The position numbers and the translations under genes were made by a program. This document shows, one piece after another, positions 37,452 through 45,076 of a stretch of 47,849 nucleotides of DNA. The stretch spans positions 1 to 47,849 of the IMG/VR virus record IMGVR_UViG_3300043467_000329; one strand, given 5' to 3'. How positions within the stretch are numbered: the first letter of the stretch is position 1; the number at the start of each line of letters is the position of its first letter. The notes beneath the pieces are model-generated. The model was not told the DNA's origin. It worked only from the letters and a program-made list of their open reading frames with translations, and did no database searches. The DNA comes from a virus.

Positions 37452-38315
37452 TTATTGACTTAAAACGCCTGAAGCAAATGTATGTTCAGCAACTTGCGTA
37501 TAATTTAAAGTAGATTTATACATAACTAATTCATCAAAAGTGCAGTTGTATGTTGGATTGTAAAGTGCACCATTTCCAGGTCCACCAAGAGGCCATGCAG
37601 CAAGTAATGAAATTTTATTTCTTCTACCCGAAGGACTTCCATCTGGCTGAGTCGGCCAATATTGTGGCCAAGTATAAGGAGCAAATGTTCTTTCTAATAC
37701 AACTGCACCATTAATATAAAGTCTAGACCTAGTTGATTGATAGGTATAAACAATATGGTACCATTTATTATAATCAATTGTTACACCAGTATCACCATCT
37801 ACTCCAATATCAAACAAGTTTCCAACCCATGCAGTTCCATAAAATTTACCACTAGTTTGAGTAATTAACATTCCCCAAGCCAATGCATTTGCGTCATATC
37901 TTCCATAAGTAAATGTACTTGTATTATCTTCAAATTTTATTATACATTCCATTGTAAATGCATTTGCATTATTAATATCTCTACCAAACACCTGTGATTC
38001 CAATGTGCTAGTTAAATTTACACAGTTGTTTTGATAGTCGCTTGGACCATTTGTCGTATATATTGCATAGTTACCAGAATAAGGAACAATTCCTGTTTCG
38101 CGCCAAGTTGCAACACCAGTGCCAGCATAAAAAGTAAAATACACTGATGGAGAACTAAAGCTTCCGTTTTGAACTAAATCAGGGTCTTGTGTTGGTGTGG
38201 TAACTGGGTCATTTGCTCTTACCCAAAGAAGTGGATTATCAGCAGCTACGGTAGTAAGCCAAGCTACTTCCAAACTTCTATTTGTAGAAGCAACGATTCC
38301 AGAAGTTGATGGCAT
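37452..38315 (-). CDS. LamG/concanavalin-like virion protein, arm A
   Basis: 287 residues. The central domain (FTMECIIKFEDNTSTFTYGRYD ... NKWYHIVYTYQSTRSRLYINGAVVLERTF) matches LamG-type jelly-roll carbohydrate-binding folds. Flanked by fibre genes with overlapping ends (TAATG), it is likely a glycan-binding tail component. Confidence 0.75.
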   Translation of the reverse strand: MPSTSGIVASTNRSLEVAWLTTVAADNPLLWVRANDPVTTPTQDPDLVQNGSFSSPSVYFTFYAGTGVATWRETGIVPYSGNYAIYTTNGPSDYQNNCVNLTSTLESQVFGRDINNANAFTMECIIKFEDNTSTFTYGRYDANALAWGMLITQTSGKFYGTAWVGNLFDIGVDGDTGVTIDYNKWYHIVYTYQSTRSRLYINGAVVLERTFAPYTWPQYWPTQPDGSPSGRRNKISLLAAWPLGGPGNGALYNPTYNCTFDELVMYKSTLNYTQVAEHTFASGVLSQ

Positions 38316-40279
38316 TAGATTGACAAGTCTCCAAGTAATAAGTAATTATTTGATGACAAGCACAGCAATGTAGCAACTGAGTATTGTGCGCGGAACTTAA
38401 GTCCTGGTGTTCCGTTAATCGTTACGCTCGATGCAGCAATTGTTACCTGACCAGCACCGAGTTGAGCAAAGTCAATTCGTTGTCCAGCAGCTAATGCAGT
38501 TGAAGTATTAACAGTAGCAGTTATTGATGCGGCATTTGATAGTGTTACTAATTTTCCAGCGTCACTATTTGCTACAGTATAAGTTGTTCCTGTTTGCGTG
38601 TTGATTGTTTGCGCGCTGTCCCATACGCCAGCTGCTCCAGTTGCTCCTGTTACTCCTTGTGAACCTGTTGGACCTGTGATTCCAGTAGGCCCTGTTGGAC
38701 CTGTAACTCCTTGTGGACCAGTAGGGCCTGTTATTGCAGGACCTGTATAACCAGTGTAACCAGTAAATCCAGTGTAGCCAGTGTAACCTGTCGGCCCAGT
38801 TGGACCAGTATATCCAGTTGGACCAGTAGGGCCTACGTTTGCTTGACCAAACTCAACCCACTGTGAACTAGTTCCATCATCATAATAAACAAAGCTTCTA
38901 CCAGTTGATGAATCGTACCAAGTTTCTCCATCTTGTGGAGTTGATGGTGGAGTATCTGAAACTACGAACATTCCCGTAGGACCAGTGTAACCTGTGTAAC
39001 CCGTGTAACCAGTGTAGCCAGTTGGTCCCGTATAACCTGTAGGACCAGTCGGTCCAGTTATAGCTGGGCCTGTATAACCTGTATAACCAGTTGGTCCCGT
39101 GTAACCTGTATACCCAGTAGGTCCAGTAATTGCTGGGCCTGTGTATCCAGTGTAACCCGTAGGTCCTGTATAGCCCGTTGGCCCTGTTGGTCCAGTTATA
39201 GCTGGGCCAGTAGGTCCAGTAAATCCAGTTGGTCCTGTTATGGCTGGGCCAGTGTAACCAGTTGGTCCCGTAATGGCTGGACCTGTTGGGCCCGTGTAAC
39301 CCGTAGGGCCAGTTACTCCAGGTCCTGTAGGACCAGTAATGGCTGGACCCGTAGGACCCGTAAATCCTGTCGGTCCTGTCACAGTTGATGCAGCACCTGT
39401 TGGGCCAGTAGGACCTGTCAAACCCGTTGGGCCTGTATATCCTGTTGGGCCTGTAACGCCAGGACCTGTAGGACCTGTAATTGCTGGTCCCGTATAACCC
39501 GTGTAACCAGTAGGTCCTGTGAATCCTGTATAACCCGTATATCCTGTAGGACCAGTAAAGCCTGTGTAACCAGTAGGACCTGTGTAACCAGTAGGGCCAG
39601 TAAAGCCTGTAGGACCTGTAATACCAGGACCAGTAAATCCAGTTGGGCCTGTGTAACCTGTTGGACCTGTAAAGCCAGTAGGTCCTAAGTTGGAGTTACC
39701 AAACTCAGCCCATTGAAGTCCATTAACATCTTGATAATTAAGATACGTTCTACCATTAGTTGAGTTGTACCAAACATCAGTTGCACCTGCACCTGTTGGT
39801 GCTGTTTCAGAAACAATAAACTGTCCAGCACCTGTTGCTCCTGTGGCACCAGTCGCGCCTGTAGGGCCTGTAGGGCCCGTAAAACCTGTGTAGCCCGTAT
39901 AGCCAGTCGGTCCTGTATATCCTGTGTACCCTGTAGGTCCTGTGTAGCCAGTGTAGCCTGTGTAGCCCGTATAGCCAGTCGGTCCTGTGAAACCAGTGTA
40001 CCCTGTAGGACCTGTGTAACCAGTATAGCCTGTGTAACCAGTTGGGCCTGTAGCACCCGTTGGACCCGTATTAACCCATGGTAGATTATTCCAGTTAGTA
40101 GTACCATCACCAATTTTAAATCCTGGACCAGGAGCTGTTGCTGTTGCAGGACCTGTCGCAGGAATGGTTTGTGGTGGGCCTGCATCAATGCATATACCCA
40201 TTTCGCCGGCCATTAAAATTGGATTGTAGTTGTACCAGTTAGCCTGGGTATCTCTACGCATTTGAACTAATACAGCCAT
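38315..40279 (-). CDS. GPTGYTG collagen-like tail fibre, arm A
   Basis: 654 residues. Mtd-like N-terminus ([23 protein letters not shown] ... [14 protein letters not shown]), then more than 350 residues of [10 protein letters not shown] repeats, interrupted by two related globular inserts ([21 protein letters not shown] and [21 protein letters not shown]). The C-terminal domain ([21 protein letters not shown] ... LLLGDLSI) is shared with the 21844-22536 protein. It corresponds in position and N-terminus to the giant arm B fibre. Confidence 0.8.
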   Translation of the reverse strand: MAVLVQMRRDTQANWYNYNPILMAGEMGICIDAGPPQTIPATGPATATAPGPGFKIGDGTTNWNNLPWVNTGPTGATGPTGYTGYTGYTGPTGYTGFTGPTGYTGYTGYTGYTGPTGYTGYTGPTGYTGYTGFTGPTGPTGATGATGATGAGQFIVSETAPTGAGATDVWYNSTNGRTYLNYQDVNGLQWAEFGNSNLGPTGFTGPTGYTGPTGFTGPGITGPTGFTGPTGYTGPTGYTGFTGPTGYTGYTGFTGPTGYTGYTGPAITGPTGPGVTGPTGYTGPTGLTGPTGPTGAASTVTGPTGFTGPTGPAITGPTGPGVTGPTGYTGPTGPAITGPTGYTGPAITGPTGFTGPTGPAITGPTGPTGYTGPTGYTGYTGPAITGPTGYTGYTGPTGYTGYTGPAITGPTGPTGYTGPTGYTGYTGYTGYTGPTGMFVVSDTPPSTPQDGETWYDSSTGRSFVYYDDGTSSQWVEFGQANVGPTGPTGYTGPTGPTGYTGYTGFTGYTGYTGPAITGPTGPQGVTGPTGPTGITGPTGSQGVTGATGAAGVWDSAQTINTQTGTTYTVANSDAGKLVTLSNAASITATVNTSTALAAGQRIDFAQLGAGQVTIAASSVTINGTPGLKFRAQYSVATLLCLSSNNYLLLGDLSI

Positions 40280-40819
40280 TTAAAATCCTCTTCTCTTTAT
40301 AATATCTCTTCTCTGGTCAAGCACATATTGCGCTGGTGATGTTCCAGCTGCACCTTGACTTGCGTCAAAGGCCCCTACGGCTACTACACAAGAACCAGTC
40401 GCTGCTGCTGAGCTAACATTACTTGCTACTTTAGTATAAGTAAATGTAGTTGTGGTTGGTACTGTTGCTATTGTATAGGTTCCATCAAATGTATTATCAA
40501 TATTAGAAACATAAACGCTTTGTCCTACAGCGAATCCATGGGCAACTGGCGTTGTTAATGTGGCAATATTTGATGTCAATGCTTTATTAGAAACTGTAAC
40601 TCCTGCTGCCAGTGGTGTGGCATCTGGTGCAATGAGATAGTGGAATTGAATTGATAAAGCCGCGCCGCCATCAACAACTGTTTCATCTTGGTGGTCAACG
40701 AGCAATTGGTCCTGCTGATTCTGCAACTCTCTTTTAAGAGTATTCATCATACGGGAAATCAGTACGTTGCTGTTACCCTGAATAACATCATTACCTGGGG
40801 CGGTCCAGACTGCTCTCAC
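40280..40819 (-). CDS. Short fibre-proximal virion protein, arm A
   Basis: 179 residues, GTG start 2 nt after the terminase stop. N-terminus RAVWTAPGNDVIQGNSNVLI and C-terminus QYVLDQRRDIIKRRGF match arm B. A middle segment (about residues 75-140, with VAHGFAVGQSVYVSNI typical of phage beta domains) is missing there. Probably a virion assembly protein. Confidence 0.65.
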   Translation of the reverse strand: MRAVWTAPGNDVIQGNSNVLISRMMNTLKRELQNQQDQLLVDHQDETVVDGGAALSIQFHYLIAPDATPLAAGVTVSNKALTSNIATLTTPVAHGFAVGQSVYVSNIDNTFDGTYTIATVPTTTTFTYTKVASNVSSAAATGSCVVAVGAFDASQGAAGTSPAQYVLDQRRDIIKRRGF

Positions 40820-40821
40820 GT

Positions 40822-41280
40822 TTAATTACCAACCTTTTCAATTGACATCGTAGGAAGCACACTTACCTTCTTAGTCTGATTCTGACTTATTTCTAATATA
40901 GCTGCTTGCAATTCGGCATCGGTTAATTCTTTAACTGAAGTCTCAGTTTTAATATTAAGAGTCTGTGACTGCTGAATGTAACCAGTAGCCTTTAAATAAA
41001 GTTCGGCACTCTTGGTGTCACCCGAGATTCCTTTAATGTAAATTGCATCAAGCAACTTTTGAGTTCTTTCAGGGCTTTGGGACATTCCCTCGACGCCAAG
41101 TTTCCAACGCTCTATAAACTGTTTTTTCTTTTCCCAAGTGCCAAGTGTGTTAATATGGACTTCATGTTCTTCTGCCCAAGCCTTCTTCGTGCCAGGGGTT
41201 CTAGAGTCCTCAGGGGTCAGCAGCCAAGCAAGGTACGCCTCTTGTTCTTGTGAGAGGAATAATGATTCTGTTCTAGCCAC
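40822..41280 (-). CDS. Terminase small subunit-like HTH protein, arm A
   Basis: 152 residues, GTG start. It aligns throughout with 3604-4026, sharing TKKAWAEEHEVHINTLGTWE and SGDTKSAELYLKATG but differing elsewhere. It has an extra 12-residue tail. See the arm B entry for the family. Packaging specificity may differ between the two genomes. Confidence 0.65.
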   Translation of the reverse strand: MARTESLFLSQEQEAYLAWLLTPEDSRTPGTKKAWAEEHEVHINTLGTWEKKKQFIERWKLGVEGMSQSPERTQKLLDAIYIKGISGDTKSAELYLKATGYIQQSQTLNIKTETSVKELTDAELQAAILEISQNQTKKVSVLPTMSIEKVGN

Positions 41281-41406
41281 GTGGAGAAACCCTTCTAATA
41301 AATTGTATCTTCCTATTATACATAAAAAATTTTACATTTGGCACTGTTACATTAAGGTTAACAAAAGGTTAACAGTAGATGAATTGTAAGAAATATTGGA
41401 AAAAAC
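41281..41406. promoter_or_regulatory. Divergent control region, arm A
   Basis: GGTTAACA occurs at 41356-41363 and 41367-41374, 11 bp apart, one helical turn, and may be an operator. On the minus strand a TATAAT (about 41319-41324) could serve the terminase gene. The sequence is unlike the arm B region, which has the GTGATATATCAC palindrome instead, so the regulators may differ. Confidence 0.4.
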
Positions 41407-41436
41407 TTGTTAATCCTGCTCTCGGCATGGTACTAT
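41407..41436 (+). promoter_or_regulatory. Extended -10 promoter for the OB-fold gene, arm A
   Basis: TTGTTA, 18 nt, TACTAT with TG upstream, as in arm B. The 41439-41564 leader keeps GGTTACT, the GTTACTAGTAAC palindrome and AGTAACC. Confidence 0.65.
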
Positions 41437-41564
41437 ATGGTTACTCGGGTTATTGAGCAATAGGAAACATGAATAACAGAACAAATATTAAAAGGTTGGT
41501 TATTCAAGGTAACTGTTACTAGTAACCACATACAAGTAACCATTATAATCGAAGGAGATTAAAA

Positions 41565-41990
41565 ATGCAAACATTCACAGGAACAATAGCCAAGGTGCCA
41601 ACGGTCGGCGCAAAACAAATAACCTCAGCAATTAAAATAACAGAAGATAGTAAGCCAATACAGATAGTAGCTTTTAAGAACTATTGCCCAGCTCAAGTAA
41701 CCACAGCATTAACCAGTATTAAAATTGGTGATACCTTTTGCTTCATTGGGAGACAGAAGAAGAACCCTTCCACAGGTCAACAGGAAATTGTAATAGAGAA
41801 GCTTGTAGAAACAAAGGATTTAAAATATGCCATTGACCCTAACCTTGATTTTATTATAGGTGGTCTGTCTTCCTTTAATAACAAGCCAATCAGCATATCA
41901 GAACCGCGCGAAGGATGTAAGCAATATTATACAGATGGTGACTTTTATTGGTATGAAGGTCATAAAGAAAAGTGCCCAACAAGTTTCTAA
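41565..41990 (+). CDS. OB-fold-like, possibly ssDNA-binding protein, arm A
   Basis: 141 residues, only three substitutions from 4294-4719. Here it is followed by a second gene rather than by RNA-A directly. Such near identity between otherwise divergent arms points to strong constraint or recent recombination. Confidence 0.55.
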   Translation: MQTFTGTIAKVPTVGAKQITSAIKITEDSKPIQIVAFKNYCPAQVTTALTSIKIGDTFCFIGRQKKNPSTGQQEIVIEKLVETKDLKYAIDPNLDFIIGGLSSFNNKPISISEPREGCKQYYTDGDFYWYEGHKEKCPTSF

Positions 41991-42019
41991 ATAAACAAAC
42001 AAACAGGAGAATAATAATA

Positions 42020-42211
42020 ATGTCAAATCCAGCAACAGAAAAACAACTAGCCCTTATTGCCAAGCATAACATGCCTGTGCATTCAGATACCTTAACAGTA
42101 AAAGAGGCATCTGCAATCATAGACACCTTTGCCAAGGCAAATGGATGGGCGCAGAAAGAATTCACGCCGAAGGCTAAAGCAGAACCTACACCAATGCCAG
42201 ACAGCTTTTAA
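42020..42211 (+). CDS. ATEKQ-type small domain protein, arm A only
   Basis: 63 residues from the ATG after a GGAG site: ATEKQLALIAKHNMPVHSDT then LTVKEASAIIDTFAKANGW. This short helical module often forms the C-terminal end of phage recombination, helicase or ssDNA-binding proteins. As a separate gene right after the OB-fold protein it may act with it. A longer frame from a GTG at 41972 lies within the previous gene and is not preferred. Confidence 0.6.
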   Translation: MSNPATEKQLALIAKHNMPVHSDTLTVKEASAIIDTFAKANGWAQKEFTPKAKAEPTPMPDSF

Positions 42212-42225
42212 TTTTTTTTTATTAT

Positions 42226-42255
42226 TTGCATAGGACAATATTGGTGTGATATGAT
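42226..42255 (+). promoter_or_regulatory. Promoter of RNA-A, arm A
   Basis: TTGCAT, 18-nt spacer, TATGAT. It sits just after a run of ten T following the ATEKQ gene. Confidence 0.65.
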
Positions 42256-42261
42256 ATAAGC

Positions 42262-42408
42262 CTCTTAGGAAAGCCCTGAGAGACCTTAGGAAGGATTCTA
42301 GGGTTACATAATCAGTGATGATGAACTAATAGTAACTTACTAGGTTGGGGACAACTTAGAGCTTTCGTAGGGAAAGGGCCAGGGATTAACTTCTCTGGTC
42401 TTTTTCTT
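42262..42408 (+). ncRNA. RNA-A: six-hairpin small RNA, arm A
   Basis: Same six hairpins as in arm B: 42262-42282; 42284-42303 (AGGA loop instead of GAGA, with one A-T pair changed to G-T); the GTTAC/GTAAC pair; 42340-42359; CTTTC/GAAAG; and the terminator stem. Changes from arm B sit in loops or keep pairing. No small gene follows here. Confidence 0.7.
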
Positions 42409-42410
42409 TT
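42377..42410 (+). terminator. Intrinsic terminator of RNA-A, arm A
   Basis: GGCCAGGG (42377-42384) with CTCTGGTC (42393-42400), then TTTTTCTTTT. Confidence 0.8.
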
Positions 42411-42652
42411 ATATGCCTGAATGTATTTGGCATTGTTAATATTAAAGATAGACCGGTACTTAACAAAACAAGGGGTGGGGGTTTAGGAATATATACGCTT
42501 GTCCCTACATAGTTCGGTACCCTCATACGAAGGGGTAGTACGGGGGGTGGGTGTGGGGGTGCCTGGGTGTGGACTCAGGAACTCTGTACTTGTACTTGAC
42601 ATAATCAAAACCTTTCCTTGATGATGGTGTGACACAAGACACATAACATAAC
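42411..42652 (+). other. Gene-free conserved block, arm A
   Basis: Counterpart of 5074-5324. GTCCCTACATAGT from 42501, a TACCC/GGGTA pairing, GGGGGG and GCCTGGGTGT are kept. The remainder is different. No coding frame is supported. Confidence 0.4.
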
Positions 42653-42682
42653 TTGACACACACCTCAGTAGTATTATATACT
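42653..42682 (+). promoter_or_regulatory. Promoter of RNA-B, arm A
   Basis: TTGACA (consensus -35), 18-nt spacer, TATACT. Predicted start near 42688, the first base of stem 1. Confidence 0.7.
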
Positions 42683-42687
42683 TTACA

Positions 42688-42805
42688 TGTACTAGCAAGG
42701 GAGTAAACGGGGGGCTGAGCTTCCTTACTAGTACAATACGATATCATAGCTAAGCCATAAAGCCTAGGATTGTTCTGAGTCTTACCAGGATGGTCCTAGG
42801 CTTCT
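42688..42805 (+). ncRNA. RNA-B: two-stem RNA with conserved G6 loop, arm A
   Basis: Stem 1 pairs TGTACTAGCAAGGGAG (42688-42703) with CTTCCTTACTAGTACA (42720-42735), one C-A mismatch, around a 16-nt loop with GGGGGGCT. Stem 2 pairs 42761-42777 with 42786-42802, 17 bp including wobbles, 8-nt loop. The linker TAGCTAAGCCATAA is shared. Compared with arm B, at least four pairs in stem 2 change on both sides (for example A-T to G-C, C-G to T-A). Confidence 0.7.
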
Positions 42806-43054
42806 CCTTTGTGTAGGGCAATAGCCGGCTATCAGGATAAGTGATGGATGATACGTGAACTATCTCAGATAAAGATACCTCTAAACCCCTTATGTTATAT
42901 GCCCTATTATAATAGCAGTAGTGTTCTATCTCTTATTTAGATACAAAGACCTGGATTTATCAGTGTTTGTGATGGTTGTATACAAGTACGCTCACTTGTC
43001 TACCTCAGCACAGCATTGTATTAGTACTCTCTCTATCTTATGTATTATCATAAA
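42806..43054 (+). other. Gene-free stretch with conserved 40-nt block, arm A
   Basis: Shares GTGTTCTATCTCTTAT...AGATACAAAGACCTGGAT (about 42922-42955) with arm B. A TATTATAAT lies just upstream (about 42904-42912). Otherwise unlike arm B, and I see no gene. Confidence 0.35.
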
Positions 43055-43093
43055 TATAATATTAAATGATTGTTTGTTTTGCGGCGGCCAATC
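43055..43093 (+). promoter_or_regulatory. TATAAT box with GCGGCGGCC start-site hairpin, arm A
   Basis: TATAAT (43055-43060), 7 nt, then the 26-nt element 43068-43093 (GATTG...CAATC, core TTTGCGGCGGCC), identical in sequence and spacing to arm B. It precedes the two inserted genes. Confidence 0.45.
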
Positions 43094-43137
43094 CTTAAAA
43101 GTTCATGCAGAATTCAAAACATCACAAGGAGAACAGC

Positions 43138-43602
43138 ATGGCTAAAGCGACTGAATATGATAGCATAATAGAACATCTAGCTTATATTAAAGCTTATACT
43201 GATGTTGATAGACCTTTAGCCAATGGTAGATGTTTTGATAATTGTTTTTATGCGGGATTTCATAATATTATTAGTCCTAAGACTTGGCGTTACACAGAGG
43301 GCGTTGCTATAGGTCGTGAAGGATTACTTTATTATCATGCTTGGCTTACAAGTCGTCAAGGCAAGATATGGGATATTACTTGGCCTAAATTAGATTGTAA
43401 CGTATATTATCCACGATATATCTTTGATGTAGATAAAGCGTTTGAACTAGCTCATGATGGTTTACAAAAACCATTCACAAGATACATCTATAAAGGATAC
43501 ACTAATCTTAAAGATGCAATCATTGAAGAAGGTGTAGAACATCCTGACTTCGATTATTCGCAGTGGTCTACAATGGGTCAAACTTTAATTCAACAATCCT
43601 AA
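43138..43602 (+). CDS. Papain/transglutaminase-like protein, arm A only
   Basis: 154 residues from the ATG after AAGGAG. The order GRCFDNCFYAG (Cys), YTEGVAIGREGLLYYHAWL (His) and KIWDITWP (Asp) fits a papain-like Cys-His-Asp triad as in small transglutaminase- or NlpC-like hydrolases of phages and bacteria. The substrate is unknown. Possible roles are host protein or wall modification, or defence and counter-defence. Together with the next gene it is inserted between two elements that are contiguous in arm B. Confidence 0.6.
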   Translation: MAKATEYDSIIEHLAYIKAYTDVDRPLANGRCFDNCFYAGFHNIISPKTWRYTEGVAIGREGLLYYHAWLTSRQGKIWDITWPKLDCNVYYPRYIFDVDKAFELAHDGLQKPFTRYIYKGYTNLKDAIIEEGVEHPDFDYSQWSTMGQTLIQQS

Positions 43603-43629
43603 TGTAAATACAAAAGTCGGGAGGATAAA

Positions 43630-43848
43630 ATGAATATAACAAAAGAGCAAGAAGTTATGAGAAATGAGTTTACTGTTTTACAAATGGATTTTGCACAAAT
43701 GGACGAACGTTTTGAATTTTTACGTGCTAAAGCAATTAGTCTTAAAGATTGGAAGTTTGTGGAAATTATTGAGCGATACTGGCCACCATTCTATTTAAAT
43801 CCAATATTACAGTTACCAATGCAAATACAAAAGACCGAGGACATCTGA
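43630..43848 (+). CDS. Hypothetical 72-aa helical protein, arm A only
   Basis: MNITKEQEVMRNEFTVLQMD then FAQMDERFEFLRAKAISLKDW...; a GGGAGG site precedes the ATG. The upstream motif AATGTAAATACAAAAG is repeated (as CAATGCAAATACAAAAG) inside its own 3' end. Its last codons (GAG GAC ATC TGA) form the 5' arm of the downstream pseudoknot, so ribosomes finishing this gene would open that structure. Confidence 0.6.
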   Translation: MNITKEQEVMRNEFTVLQMDFAQMDERFEFLRAKAISLKDWKFVEIIERYWPPFYLNPILQLPMQIQKTEDI

Positions 43849-43899
43849 GCTTCACGACTGTGTGCTTGGATGTCCTCATTAAACACAGTCAACACAGTC
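43837..43899 (+). ncRNA. H-type pseudoknot upstream of the membrane protein, arm A
   Basis: Stem 1: GAGGACATC (43837-43845) with GATGTCCTC (43869-43877). In the 23-nt loop GACTGTGT (43856-43863) is complementary to ACACAGTC, which occurs twice downstream (43883-43890, 43892-43899). Same topology and place as 5783-5840 with unrelated sequence. Confidence 0.6.
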
Positions 43900-43920
43900 A
43901 CTTAAGGATATTATATTACT

Positions 43921-44373
43921 ATGGAAACACCAGAAATCAACACAGGACTGCTTCCCCAAGAAGTCCGAGTCATCAAAGAAGAGAAGCCTAAGAGAACAAT
44001 GCCAAGTATTCCATTTGGTATTATCTTGATTATTGCAGCTATTATTGGTAGTGCTCTTTATCTTAAGAGTTCTATTAATAGTAATACTGATACCAATAGC
44101 AATGTTCTTCTTGGCGCGATTTCCAATGTTGATGTCAATGTTCAAGCCGGCAATGCTGATATTATTACTGGACTTGATGGTATTCAAGCTGGAATTGGTG
44201 AGATTAAAGATTCAGTTGCTAAAATCCCGACCAAACCAGTAGTTATTACTAAAGCTCCTACTATCAGTAAGCAGCAGAAGTATAACAATTGTGTTAAGTG
44301 GGTCAATGGCTCAGGTTTAGATGCAGCGAATGCTAAAATGTATCTCAATGCTTGCCTGAACTGGCTCAAGTAA
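43921..44373 (+). CDS. Modular membrane-anchored protein, arm A version
   Basis: 150 residues. A Pro/Glu-rich cytoplasmic N-terminus, one transmembrane helix (FGIILIIAAIIGSALYL, about residues 37-54), then the same C-terminal domain as 5860-6369 (NADIITGLDGIQAGIGEIKD ... YNNCVKWV ... YLNACLNWLK). N-terminus and helix are replaced. Part of the shared region is nearly identical at DNA level, as expected for recombination at a domain border. Confidence 0.7.
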   Translation: METPEINTGLLPQEVRVIKEEKPKRTMPSIPFGIILIIAAIIGSALYLKSSINSNTDTNSNVLLGAISNVDVNVQAGNADIITGLDGIQAGIGEIKDSVAKIPTKPVVITKAPTISKQQKYNNCVKWVNGSGLDAANAKMYLNACLNWLK

Positions 44374-44381
44374 TTTAATTT

Positions 44382-44425
44382 GTTAGTAGCATAGGTAATC
44401 GGCTTATGCTATTAACATTTTTTTT
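44382..44425 (+). terminator. Strong intrinsic terminator, arm A
   Basis: 12-bp stem 44382-44393 with 44405-44416, then A and eight T. Identical to arm B. Confidence 0.9.
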
Positions 44426-44427
44426 AT

Positions 44428-44517
44428 AAGGCGTAGGTTAGTACTACACCCAAAGGCAGGCGTTAATGTGTTTGCTTTTGGGTTGGGTCGGTTGGCCCTT
44501 TTCCAGCCGAAGGCTGG
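44428..44517 (+). other. Conserved element with competing hairpins, arm A
   Basis: Counterpart of 6426-6515. Tandem GGTTGG (44481-44486, 44490-44495) can pair with CCAGCC (44503-44508), which can instead pair with GGCTGG (44512-44517). The CCCAAAG arm now faces CTTTTGGG. Confidence 0.5.
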
Positions 44518-44524
44518 CTTGTAA

Positions 44525-44620
44525 ACAATGCTACGAAACCGTTTGCGTTTCAAATTGGAATTCAAATCTGGTTTGGAAATAAGTTTTTTATTTTACAATG
44601 CTACGAAACCGTTTGCGTTT
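44525..44620 (+). repeat. Paired 26-bp direct repeats, arm A
   Basis: Exact copies at 44525-44550 and 44595-44620 (core CGAAACCGTTTGCGTTT), 70 bp apart, each followed by ATTCAAAT. A short hairpin and T-run lie between them. Same place as the different pair in arm B. Confidence 0.8.
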
Positions 44621-44725
44621 GAAAGTTAAATTCAAATATAGATTTATAATATTCAATATAAAGAGTCTAAACAAATATTGTGGTAAAATGGATTAGCTCA
44701 TTACTATTGTATACAGGAGGATAAT

Positions 44726-44881
44726 ATGAAGAAAAATAAGATTAAAGATAAAGAAGTTTGTGATTCTTGCGGCAAACCGAAAATGGATGAAGCTATGAAT
44801 CACTTTAAAGCAGTGCAAGAAGCAATGAAGTATATTAGAATTAAAGATAATAACTTTGACTTGGAGGAGTTACCATTATGA
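44726..44881 (+). CDS. Small CxxC protein opening the operon, arm A
   Basis: 51 residues: Lys-rich start, VCDSCGKPK, FKAVQEAMKYIRIKDN. GGAGG before the ATG. A TAAAAT preceded by TGG (about 44681-44689) may be an extended -10. Homologue of 6790-6957. ATGA overlap. Confidence 0.65.
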   Translation: MKKNKIKDKEVCDSCGKPKMDEAMNHFKAVQEAMKYIRIKDNNFDLEELPL

Positions 44882-44991
44882 ATGAAACGATTACATATGC
44901 AGGAGTTCTCTGGCTTATTGGTGGCTGGACTATAGGTAGGATTATAGCCATATTGCTTATTGATAGATTGGATAGACGTAATGATAAATGA
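44878..44991 (+). CDS. 37-residue membrane peptide, arm A
   Basis: MNETITYAGVLWLIGGWTIG then RIIAILLIDRLDRRNDK: one helix with a basic end. It replaces the unrelated 30-residue membrane peptide of arm B. ATG overlaps the previous stop. Confidence 0.5.
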   Translation: MNETITYAGVLWLIGGWTIGRIIAILLIDRLDRRNDK

Positions 44992-45076
44992 GATTGTATT
45001 TATGACTGTTATGTTTGCGGCAATTGCAATAACTATTAAAGGTTTGTGCGGGATTGCAGGGAGACTTATTAAATGA
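44981..45076 (+). CDS. 31-residue conserved membrane peptide, arm A
   Basis: MINEIVFMTVMFAAIAITIK then GLCGIAGRLIK, three substitutions from 7043-7138. It overlaps both neighbours. Confidence 0.6.
   Translation: MINEIVFMTVMFAAIAITIKGLCGIAGRLIK

Noticed and set aside
38640-40080. Regular short repeats resembling a repeat array or CRISPR
   Set aside because: The period is 9 nt and codes in frame for GPTGYTG; there are no spacers or unique repeats.
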